Below, in pieces: positions 1 through 6,302 of a stretch of DNA of 12,500 nucleotides. This DNA comes from Bacteroidota bacterium. Lineage in GTDB: Bacteria > Bacteroidota > Bacteroidia > 2-12-FULL-35-15. Where the stretch lies: NCBI GenBank assembly GCA_023251855.1, contig JAHEYA010000013.1:1-12500 (forward strand). The letters are read 5' to 3'. The notes under the pieces are model-generated. The model did no database searches. It was not told the DNA's origin and saw nothing but the letters and a program-made list of their open reading frames with translations. How positions within the stretch are numbered: position 1 is the first letter of the stretch; the number at the start of each line of letters is the position of its first letter. The translations under genes and the position numbers were made by a program.

Positions 1-938
1 GTTCAATAACTCGTTGTGTTAAAAATTATTTAACTAATCACTTTATAAAAAGAGCAGAAAAAACAAATATGCGTTTGCTTATTTGTGGAAATGCTTTTGT
101 TAGCGGTGAACATGGGTTTGCCTGCAATCCGAAAATTGATATATCTCAGGTATTTGATGCTCTTACAGATGTAATTCAGCACATTAATAAAGTGGAAGAA
201 GCAACCGGTAAAATAGCAGCGATATTAGTAAAGGATTTTTATACTTCTACTGAAAATGCTTCTGAAGAATTAAAAGAATTTAGGTATCATGATTTTTTGG
301 TGGAACCCAATATGATTGTACAAATCAATTGGAAATCGTTTGACGAATATTTAAATGCGATGAGCAAAAAATATCGTAATCGGGCTAAAGGTATTGTTAA
401 AAAAGGAACAGAGTTACAACGCAAAATTTTTTCTGCAAATGATATTAAAGAGAACCAGGTAGAAATTCAACAGTTGTATAATAATGTACACTTAAAAGCA
501 ACTTTCAATATGGCTACATTATCAGCAAATTATTTTGTTGAAATGAAAAAAAATCTGAAAGATAAATTCAACTTTGTGGCATACTATCACAATGAAAAAT
601 TAGTCGGTTTTAAATCTTCATTTATTTTGGAGAAATCAATTGAGGCTCATTTTATCGGGTTAAATTATGAGGTAAATAAAGAATTGGAGTTATATCAAAA
701 CATGCTCTACGATTATGTAAAAGAAACTATTGATAACAATTTGCCACAACTTTTTCTTGGTCGTACCGCTTCTGAAATTAAAAGTACAGTTGGTGCCGAA
801 GCTTATCAATTAACGTGTTACATTCGTCACAGAAATCCTTTATCCAACCATATAATTAAGCCTTTTATTGATGCGATTAAACCCAGTGAATGGATTCCCC
901 GTAATCCTTTTAAAGAAGTTTCTATTCAAGGAATTTAA
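1..938 (+). CDS. GNAT/FemAB-like acyltransferase, 5' end outside the window
   Basis: This resembles the GNAT-like (BioF2/FemAB-type) acyltransferases common in Bacteroidota, which transfer an acyl or aminoacyl group; the substrate cannot be told from sequence. The frame is open from base 3 to the TAA at 936-938. The first Met codon, at 69, is not a convincing start because 22 stop-free codons precede it and the stretch after it, RLLICGNAFVSGEHGF, reads like the interior of this family. About 311 residues are visible. Numbered from that Met, the hallmarks are a basic segment SKKYRNRAKGIVKKG near residues 99-113 and a late GRTASEIKSTVGAEAY segment, both typical of the fold. No signal peptide or membrane segment is visible. 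It ends 34 bp from the convergent glycosyltransferase-like gene. Family assignment is fairly sure; the exact reaction is unknown. Confidence 0.8.
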   Translation, partial: SITRCVKNYLTNHFIKRAEKTNMRLLICGNAFVSGEHGFACNPKIDISQVFDALTDVIQHINKVEEATGKIAAILVKDFYTSTENASEELKEFRYHDFLVEPNMIVQINWKSFDEYLNAMSKKYRNRAKGIVKKGTELQRKIFSANDIKENQVEIQQLYNNVHLKATFNMATLSANYFVEMKKNLKDKFNFVAYYHNEKLVGFKSSFILEKSIEAHFIGLNYEVNKELELYQNMLYDYVKETIDNNLPQLFLGRTASEIKSTVGAEAYQLTCYIRHRNPLSNHIIKPFIDAIKPSEWIPRNPFKEVSIQGI

Positions 939-946
939 TTTTTTTA

Positions 947-974
947 AAACTTAGAACTTAGAACTAGGAACTTT
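947..974. repeat. Four tandem heptanucleotide units (GAACTTA type) between convergent genes
   Basis: Four adjacent 7-bp units can be read: AAACTTA (947-953), GAACTTA (954-960), GAACTAG (961-967) and GAACTTT (968-974). They fill nearly the whole gap between two convergent genes, and the last unit overlaps the stop codon of the minus-strand gene (complement of 973-975). The same heptamer class recurs at 4281-4356. No hairpin terminator is visible in this gap, only a T-run at 939-945 behind the acyltransferase stop. Confidence 0.6.
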
Positions 975-2424
975 AATTGCTTCCTTCAAAAACTACCACT
1001 TGCATTTCCCTGTCTTTATCAACTTCTTGAAGATTTGTAAGTTCTTTTAATTTTGTATCTTTTCTTAGCTGCTCGAGAGAAATTCCATTTTCAACCACCG
1101 AAAACCAATTGTCCCATATTACTAAATAATGTGCCGGACGTTTATCAGACCCCAAAGTTTTTAAATTACCATTAATTAGGGTATCATAGGGGTCCCTATC
1201 TGCCACCATACTATAGTATGGATGTGTATAATACATAAAAATATTTTTCTCGGAAAAATTAGTTTGAATAGATTCGTTTGCCCTAGCAATTAAGACTTCA
1301 TCAGCTGATAATGACATATCCTTACTCCAGTTTACTGATGCCGGATTATGCACAAAAGGAAATAACACTACAAAACCTACAAATGCAATAGATACAGTAT
1401 AATATAAATAGTTTTTAGACTTAAAAATACCTGTCACAAAATTAAGTCCATTTACTGCAATTATTGCTGCTAAAGGAGTTATACAGATCAAAACTCTTTT
1501 TAATCCCATGGATTCAAATAAACCAAAATGCCAAAAGAGCGTATGAGCAGCTATAAATGCAAGAAATAAAGCATAGATTAATACAGTTTCCGTATTTGTA
1601 AAGAACAATGTTTCGATTTTTTTTCTTATAAATCCGGTAAATAGTTTGCTTGTAAAACCCAGTATTAACAGTATGTATATAGGAACACCAATTATATAAT
1701 TAAGCTGAATTATAAAATGAGTGAGAGCACCATTTCCATATTTTCCGCTGGATCCGCTATATGGAATTTTGGTGAATACCCATAACAAATCCTGATAATA
1801 AAATGAACCTGCAATGCTGTACACTACATGTCCCAATAAAAGCCATGGTAAATGCTTGTATTGTTTATTGATTAATAAATAGAAAGCAAATATTCCTATT
1901 ATAATTAATCCTTCTGAACGTACAAAAGGTAAAAAAGAAATAATGCATACCGCTAACCTGATTCGTGTTTGGTTCAATGTCCAATAAATACCCATAAGAA
2001 GCATCAAACCAAATAAAGGTTCGGTTAAACCGGAAAAAATATGAATAAAATAGCCCGGTGTAAAACAAAGGAACAATGCGGCAAGCCAGGCATTTCTAAA
2101 ATTTAATTTTTTTGCGATTTTAAAACTGAACCACGCAGAAAATGCAGCTATAATGCAGTTGAATAATTTTATTCCAATAAATCCAAGCTGGGCAAAAGGT
2201 GCACTCAGCAATACAAAAAGTGGTTTTGCCCAGTGATTCAGAAAGTTCTCAGGATGTTTAAATGCATATTTTGAAAACAAAAAGTGGGTGATACTATCCC
2301 CGGCATCACAAGTGCCATTGGTGTTTACGGCAATAAATACCAGCGCCATAAAATAAAGAATGATACCACTTAGTACTCGTTTATCTTGTTTGTCGAATTT
2401 AAGGTTTGTCAATTTAAAATCCAT
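973..2424 (-). CDS. Polytopic GT-C-like membrane glycosyltransferase (mannosyl/ArnT-like), putative
   Basis: A 483-residue polytopic inner-membrane protein. Residues 1-360 hold roughly nine to eleven hydrophobic helices, and residues 361-483 form a soluble C-terminal domain. After the first helix (about 17-35) comes a loop with acidic residues D40 and D43 in CDAGDSITHF. That is where GT-C glycosyltransferases, which use lipid-linked sugar donors, carry their catalytic Asp. HWAKPLF (64-70), GLTEPLF (132-138) and FVRSEG (167-172) resemble conserved GT-C segments seen in Bacteroidota. The likely role is transfer of a sugar to a lipid or protein on the periplasmic side; donor and acceptor are unknown. 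The ATG at 2422-2424 is the chosen start because a short charged N-terminus leads straight into helix 1. The gene is monocistronic here: it converges on the acyltransferase and diverges from the yfiR-like cluster. Confidence 0.65.
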   Translation of the reverse strand: MDFKLTNLKFDKQDKRVLSGIILYFMALVFIAVNTNGTCDAGDSITHFLFSKYAFKHPENFLNHWAKPLFVLLSAPFAQLGFIGIKLFNCIIAAFSAWFSFKIAKKLNFRNAWLAALFLCFTPGYFIHIFSGLTEPLFGLMLLMGIYWTLNQTRIRLAVCIISFLPFVRSEGLIIIGIFAFYLLINKQYKHLPWLLLGHVVYSIAGSFYYQDLLWVFTKIPYSGSSGKYGNGALTHFIIQLNYIIGVPIYILLILGFTSKLFTGFIRKKIETLFFTNTETVLIYALFLAFIAAHTLFWHFGLFESMGLKRVLICITPLAAIIAVNGLNFVTGIFKSKNYLYYTVSIAFVGFVVLFPFVHNPASVNWSKDMSLSADEVLIARANESIQTNFSEKNIFMYYTHPYYSMVADRDPYDTLINGNLKTLGSDKRPAHYLVIWDNWFSVVENGISLEQLRKDTKLKELTNLQEVDKDREMQVVVFEGSN

Positions 2425-2806
2425 TTTTGTTCAAGATATAATCTTTTTACCCAATTTTTATACACTTCTCTAAACCTTTAACTGAAAATATCTGATAATG
2501 CGAAGTTACATGAAATATTTTGGTTGATTTTTGTATTTATATGTATCAACATATAATGTTTCAACCTGAAAATTCTTTGTGCAAGATAAATCACTCAAGA
2601 AATTTCTATTAGTAATAAAAGTCAGGTAATAGTCATAGTGCATGTTTTGAAGTGTTTTTTTAAATTTTTTCTAATATTGAAAGAGTGTAAGTGAATTTTA
2701 GCATAATTTCATTACTTAAAATGTGGTTTTTGGATAAAAAAAAGTATATTTGCACACTATTTTAACAAAAAAATTGGCTCGTAATTTGTCTGGCTCTTTT
2801 TGCCTA
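2425..2806. other. Divergent intergenic region of about 380 bp
   Basis: This lies between the divergent glycosyltransferase-like and YfiR-like genes. The only element I can support is a -7 promoter motif at 2745-2752 facing the YfiR-like gene. A 23-codon ATG frame exists at 2541-2612 on the plus strand, and an 8-bp AT-rich inverted repeat lies at 2537-2544/2549-2556; neither exceeds chance expectation in DNA this AT-rich. No tRNA, terminator or long repeat was seen. I found no clear minus-strand promoter for the glycosyltransferase-like gene. Confidence 0.6.
2745..2752 (+). promoter_or_regulatory. Bacteroidota-type -7 promoter element for the yfiR-like cluster
   Basis: TATATTTG matches the Bacteroidota primary-sigma -7 consensus TAnnTTTG. 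The ATG I prefer for the YfiR-like protein lies 54 bases past its end. A good -33 TTTG at the canonical 19-21 bp spacing is not seen; a TTTTTGG run lies closer, ending at 2733. The last bases of the motif (TTG at 2750-2752) could be read as an in-frame start codon, but that would place translation initiation upstream of the predicted transcript. Confidence 0.5.
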
Positions 2807-3337
2807 ATGAAGAAATTTTTATTTATATTATTCTCTTTTACCCTTTTTACCTCATTTATCGTGGTTGTGCCTGATCAGTCAGAAGAGGCAGCAGCCAAGA
2901 TCAAAGCTATATACATTTACAATTTCACCAAGTACATCGAATGGCCGGATGCCTACAAGGAAGGGCATTTTGTTATCGGATTCCTTGGTACCAATAGTGC
3001 GCTTCTCAATAAATTATCAGAAATGGCATTAACCAAAAAAGTAGGCAGCCAAACTATTGAGATCCGAAACATTGCTGCTGTCGCAGAAGCTGATAAATTT
3101 AATATCATTTATATACTCGCTGACAATTCTGGTCAGCTGACGGACGTTTTAACTAAAGTGAAGAAAAAGAGTACGTTGATAGTTACTGATAAACCCGGAT
3201 TAGCTACGAAAGGTGCAGGTATCAATTTTGTTGTTGTTGAAAATAAACAAAAAATAGAATTAAATAAATCTAATATTGAAAAATACAAATTGAAAATAGC
3301 TACCACTTTAGTGGATATGGCATTGCCGGTTAATTGA
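2807..3337 (+). CDS. YfiR/DUF4154-family periplasmic regulatory protein
   Basis: From the ATG at 2807 this gives 176 residues with a clear signal peptide (KK, then a hydrophobic stretch 4-21), so the mature protein is periplasmic. The frame continues upstream to a TTG at 2750, but that adds residues before the signal peptide and sits inside the promoter. Family hallmarks are KAIYIYNFTKYIEWP (33-47), FVIGFLGTN (55-63), KFNIIYIL (97-104) and a C-terminal GAGINFVVVENKQKIELN (136-153) followed by a LKIATTLVDMA helix. In Pseudomonas, YfiR represses the membrane diguanylate cyclase YfiN from the periplasm. No cyclase lies nearby; the third gene of the cluster is a SpoIIE phosphatase. The mature protein has no cysteine, so the disulfides known in Pseudomonas YfiR cannot form. 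It lies 33 bp upstream of the TPR gene, probably in one operon. Confidence 0.85.
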   Translation: MKKFLFILFSFTLFTSFIVVVPDQSEEAAAKIKAIYIYNFTKYIEWPDAYKEGHFVIGFLGTNSALLNKLSEMALTKKVGSQTIEIRNIAAVAEADKFNIIYILADNSGQLTDVLTKVKKKSTLIVTDKPGLATKGAGINFVVVENKQKIELNKSNIEKYKLKIATTLVDMALPVN

Positions 3338-3370
3338 TCTCTTTTTTAGGGATTGTATAAACTTTAAATA

Positions 3371-4270
3371 ATGAAAAGAATAAATATAAATAGAACAATC
3401 ATTTTGGGAATACTGCTTTTGGTGGCGGTAGTTGCAAATGCACAGCAGAGTGCAATTGTGGCTGCAGATGAGTTCTATCAAAAAAAGGACTTTGCAAATG
3501 CTAAAACGAATATCGATGCTGCTATTGCTAACCCTGAAACATCAAATGATGCTCAAGCATGGCAGCTTCGTGGTTATATTTACAAAGCAATGTATACTAA
3601 AAATGAAAGAAGTAACAAACGATCTCCAATTCGATTAGAAGCCTTTAATTCATTTAAAAAGTCCCTTTCTCTAGATGTTAATAAAGAGCTTTTTACAGAT
3701 AATATTAAAGGAGTTAAATTCCTGTTAAGTACTTTATTTAATGATGCAGCTGAAAGTCTTGATCCTGTTGATTATAAGGTTGCAATTGAACTTTTTGAAA
3801 AGTATAAAGAATTCTATAAAATTGTTGACCCTTCCCCTGAGGCTATTCTACAAAAGGAGATTGAATTTAATGTTGCACTTGCTTCTGTTTATAACACAAT
3901 TATTGAAACCGATTCCAGAGGAAGTGCAAAGTTCGTTACTCTCGCTAAAAATATATTTCTCAAAATATTAGCAGTGGAGCCTGATAATATTTCTGCTAAT
4001 ATTGGAATGGCTAAATTATATTATAATCAAGCAGTGTATCTTATAAAAATACAGGAATTGGATTTGGATATTGTTACCTTAGACGGTGTTTTGGACAATC
4101 AAGTGAAATTGTTGAGAGAAGCCCGTCCATTTATGGAAAAAGCGTATGAGCTTGATCCTGCACGTCCTGATGCCATTGAAGGATTAACCGGTATTTATAC
4201 TGGTTTAAATGATGAAGAAAAATCACGTATCTTCAGAGAAAAGCTAGAGAAAATAAAAAAGCCGAAGTAA
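3371..4270 (+). CDS. Exported tetratricopeptide-repeat protein
   Basis: 299 residues. A signal peptide occupies residues 1-24, with KRININR, a hydrophobic core at 9-22 and a likely cleavage after ANA. The rest is all-helical. TPR-like helix pairs can be seen near 28-55 (AADEFYQKKDFANAKTNIDAAI), 62-100 and 128-150, then a long segment 160-232, and a last one near 245-275 (ARPFMEKAYELDPARPDAIEGL). The loop residues in LDP/EPDN contexts are typical of TPR hairpins. TPR proteins act as protein-binding scaffolds. The partner is unknown, but its place between a periplasmic YfiR-like protein and a membrane phosphatase with a periplasmic domain suggests it works in the same compartment. The ATG start puts the signal peptide at the very N-terminus and leaves a 33-bp gap to the preceding gene. 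The downstream gap of 86 bp holds a strong inverted repeat. Confidence 0.75.
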   Translation: MKRININRTIILGILLLVAVVANAQQSAIVAADEFYQKKDFANAKTNIDAAIANPETSNDAQAWQLRGYIYKAMYTKNERSNKRSPIRLEAFNSFKKSLSLDVNKELFTDNIKGVKFLLSTLFNDAAESLDPVDYKVAIELFEKYKEFYKIVDPSPEAILQKEIEFNVALASVYNTIIETDSRGSAKFVTLAKNIFLKILAVEPDNISANIGMAKLYYNQAVYLIKIQELDLDIVTLDGVLDNQVKLLREARPFMEKAYELDPARPDAIEGLTGIYTGLNDEEKSRIFREKLEKIKKPK

Positions 4271-4280
4271 AACAAATTAA

Positions 4281-4356
4281 TAAACTCTAAATTTTAAACT
4301 CAAAATCACTTTCAGGATTTGGAGTTTAAAATTTAGAGTTTAGAATTTAGAATTAT
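4281..4356. repeat. Heptamer array forming a perfect 21-bp inverted repeat that abuts the phosphatase start codon
   Basis: On the right, five 7-bp units run without gap into the ATG at 4357: GAGTTTA (4322-4328), AAATTTA (4329-4335), GAGTTTA (4336-4342), GAATTTA (4343-4349) and GAATTAT (4350-4356). On the left, 4281-4301 is the exact reverse complement of the first three units. The two 21-bp arms are separated by 20 bases, and inside that gap AAATC (4303-4307) can pair with GATTT (4316-4320), leaving an 8-base loop. A transcript would form a long AU-rich hairpin 14 bases before the start codon. There is no U-tract after it, so it is not a typical intrinsic terminator. It could affect translation or mRNA stability of the phosphatase gene, or be a neutral mobile repeat. 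Confidence 0.85.
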
Positions 4357-6147
4357 ATGAAATTTAGATTTACAATCGGTAGAAAAATTGGACTCGGCTT
4401 TGGTGTAATTGTATTTTTAACATTCATTTCTTTCTTATTTACCAAATTAACCGTAGTTGGTAGTCAGGAAAAAACAAGGCAGGTGACTGAGATCTTTAAC
4501 CCTTCTCTTGCAAAATTAAAGGAGTTAGACAATCAACTTAACCTTTCAAAATTGGGTATCACATCTTGGTTTTATAACGTTAAATCCGATGACCCTGAAA
4601 AAAAACAACTCACTCAGCTTATTAACGAAGATTATCCGAAACTGAAGATTGAGCTTAAGGAATATTCCCATAAATGGAGCCCTGAGGAAAGAGAAAGTAT
4701 TGAGTCTATACTTGAATCAATTGATAAAATGTTCAAGATCTATCAGGATGAACTAATGTCTGTCTTGAATTCTATTGAGGCTTATAACGATTTGAGCATA
4801 TATTGGCCAGCAAGGATTCCCTTCGAAGATCTGAATGAACCATTTTATAAGATCAAAGAAAAGCTAAGTAAACTTATTGATAAACAGAATTCAAATGCAT
4901 CTAAGAATTCAGATGAAATGTTGGGTTCTTTTGATTTCCTCTCACGAGTGGTTATCTGGCTCGGTATCATATTGGTTTTTGGAAGTACTTTAATTGCCGG
5001 ATTTACTATCAAAACCATTGTTGGACCTATTCAGGAACTTAAAAAAATACTCCTGTTGATGGGAAAAGGAATTTTACCTCCTGATCGTATCAAAGATAGA
5101 AATGATGAAATTGGCGAAATGTCCATTGCTCTTAATGATCTGGTGGAAGGAATGGATAGAACAACTCAATTTGCAAAACAAGTTGGTTCCGGAAATTTTG
5201 ATTCTGATTACCGACCTTTAAGTAAAGACGATACTCTTAGCGCTGCGCTTTTAAAGATGCGTGAAGATCTTCGTGAGAATGAACGTGTACTCGAAGTAAA
5301 AGTAATTGAACGTACTGAACAAGTTGTACATCAGAAAGAAGAGATCGAAGCAAAAAATGGTGAGTTGGAAGTGTTATACAAACATGTTACCGATAGTATC
5401 AAGTACGCAAAACGTATTCAGGAAGCCATTTTACCGCCTGATAGCTTTTTAAAACAAGTATTACCCAATTCATTTGTACTTTATAAACCTAAGGATATTG
5501 TTAGTGGCGACTTCTATTGGGTGGAACAAAAAAATGAAAAAACAATGTTTGCCGCTGTAGACTGTACAGGTCACGGGGTTCCAGGAGCGTTTATGTCCAT
5601 CGTTGGTCACAATATTTTAAAGCATGTTGTCAATAATAACAATTTCACTACTCCTTCTCTTATACTTGATGCTTTAAATGAAGGTGTGAGTGAAACATTG
5701 CATCATGGTCATGAACATGAAGAAGGACAGGCAAAAGACGGAATGGATATTTCATTCTGTACGATTGACTTTAAAACCCTTGAATTACAATATGCCGGAG
5801 CATATAACCCTTTGTATATTATCCGCAATGGTCAGGTAATTCAAACAAAAGCAGATAAATTCCCTATTGGTTTATTTTTAGGAGAGGAAAAAAAGAAATT
5901 TACTAACCATACGCTACAACTTCAAAAAGGTGATTTTATCTATATTTTTTCAGATGGTTATGCCGATCAGTTTGGTGGCCCTTATGGAAGAAAATTTATG
6001 GCCATCCCTTTCCGTGTTTTATTGATGGATATTCATAGAGAGCCTATTGCAAAACAAAAGGAGATACTCAATACTACTATTGAGGAATGGCGCGGAGTAC
6101 TCGATCAGGTTGATGATATTCTGGTTATAGGACTTAAGATCCCGTAA
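4357..6147 (+). CDS. Membrane-anchored HAMP-SpoIIE (PP2C-type) serine/threonine phosphatase
   Basis: 596 residues. TM1 is at about 11-30, a mostly helical periplasmic sensor region at 31-195, TM2 at about 197-218 and a HAMP domain at about 218-272. A charged coiled coil at about 300-350 leads to YAKRIQEAILPP (350-361), the usual lead-in to SpoIIE domains of this phylum. The catalytic domain (about 370-596) shows metal-binding acidic motifs: SGDFYWV (383-389), VDCTGHGVPGAF (401-412), DGMDISF (461-467), SDGYADQFGG (532-541) and DDILVIG (586-592). The predicted activity is Mn/Mg-dependent dephosphorylation of a phosphoserine or phosphothreonine protein, classically an anti-anti-sigma factor. No STAS or anti-sigma gene lies nearby. 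TM-sensor-TM-HAMP matches the membrane partner expected for a YfiR protein, with phosphatase output in place of GGDEF. The ATG at 4357 directly follows a heptamer array. The family is certain; the signal and substrate are not known. Confidence 0.92.
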   Translation: MKFRFTIGRKIGLGFGVIVFLTFISFLFTKLTVVGSQEKTRQVTEIFNPSLAKLKELDNQLNLSKLGITSWFYNVKSDDPEKKQLTQLINEDYPKLKIELKEYSHKWSPEERESIESILESIDKMFKIYQDELMSVLNSIEAYNDLSIYWPARIPFEDLNEPFYKIKEKLSKLIDKQNSNASKNSDEMLGSFDFLSRVVIWLGIILVFGSTLIAGFTIKTIVGPIQELKKILLLMGKGILPPDRIKDRNDEIGEMSIALNDLVEGMDRTTQFAKQVGSGNFDSDYRPLSKDDTLSAALLKMREDLRENERVLEVKVIERTEQVVHQKEEIEAKNGELEVLYKHVTDSIKYAKRIQEAILPPDSFLKQVLPNSFVLYKPKDIVSGDFYWVEQKNEKTMFAAVDCTGHGVPGAFMSIVGHNILKHVVNNNNFTTPSLILDALNEGVSETLHHGHEHEEGQAKDGMDISFCTIDFKTLELQYAGAYNPLYIIRNGQVIQTKADKFPIGLFLGEEKKKFTNHTLQLQKGDFIYIFSDGYADQFGGPYGRKFMAIPFRVLLMDIHREPIAKQKEILNTTIEEWRGVLDQVDDILVIGLKIP

Positions 6148-6244
6148 ATACATGCAACCATTAACCCCATTTTTACTTCTATTTTAAATATCTTTTAGAA
6201 CTGTAAATCCGCTGTTTTTTTTATATTTATTACCAAAAAATGTT

Positions 6245-6252
6245 TATTTTTG
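6245..6252 (+). promoter_or_regulatory. -7 promoter element for the adhesin gene
   Basis: TATTTTTG fits the TAnnTTTG consensus and ends 50 bases before the ATG at 6303, almost the same geometry as at 2745-2752. It supports independent transcription of the large secreted protein. The 6240 ATG lies upstream of this motif and would add 21 residues ahead of the export signal, so it is unlikely to be the true start. No convincing -33 element was seen in the T/A-rich bases upstream. Confidence 0.45.
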
Positions 6253-6302
6253 AGTTTAAATTTTTCGTAGAATTCTCTTCAAGCATCAGCGAAAATAAAT
6301 TT

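Noticed and set aside
69..71. ATG at 69 as the start of the acyltransferase gene
   Set aside because: The frame is open for 22 codons upstream to the window edge, and the residues after the Met look like family interior, so the gene is cut by the window.
2537..2556. 8-bp inverted repeat (TTATATGT/ACATATAA) as an operator
   Set aside because: Such short AT-only palindromes are expected by chance in DNA of this composition, and no regulator gene is adjacent.
2541..2612. 23-codon frame in the divergent intergenic region
   Set aside because: It has no recognisable motif, hydrophobic pattern or start signal.
4281..4356. Heptamer array as a CRISPR array or riboswitch
   Set aside because: Units are only 7 bp with no spacers, and no conserved riboswitch core is visible; the structure is fully explained by repeat symmetry.
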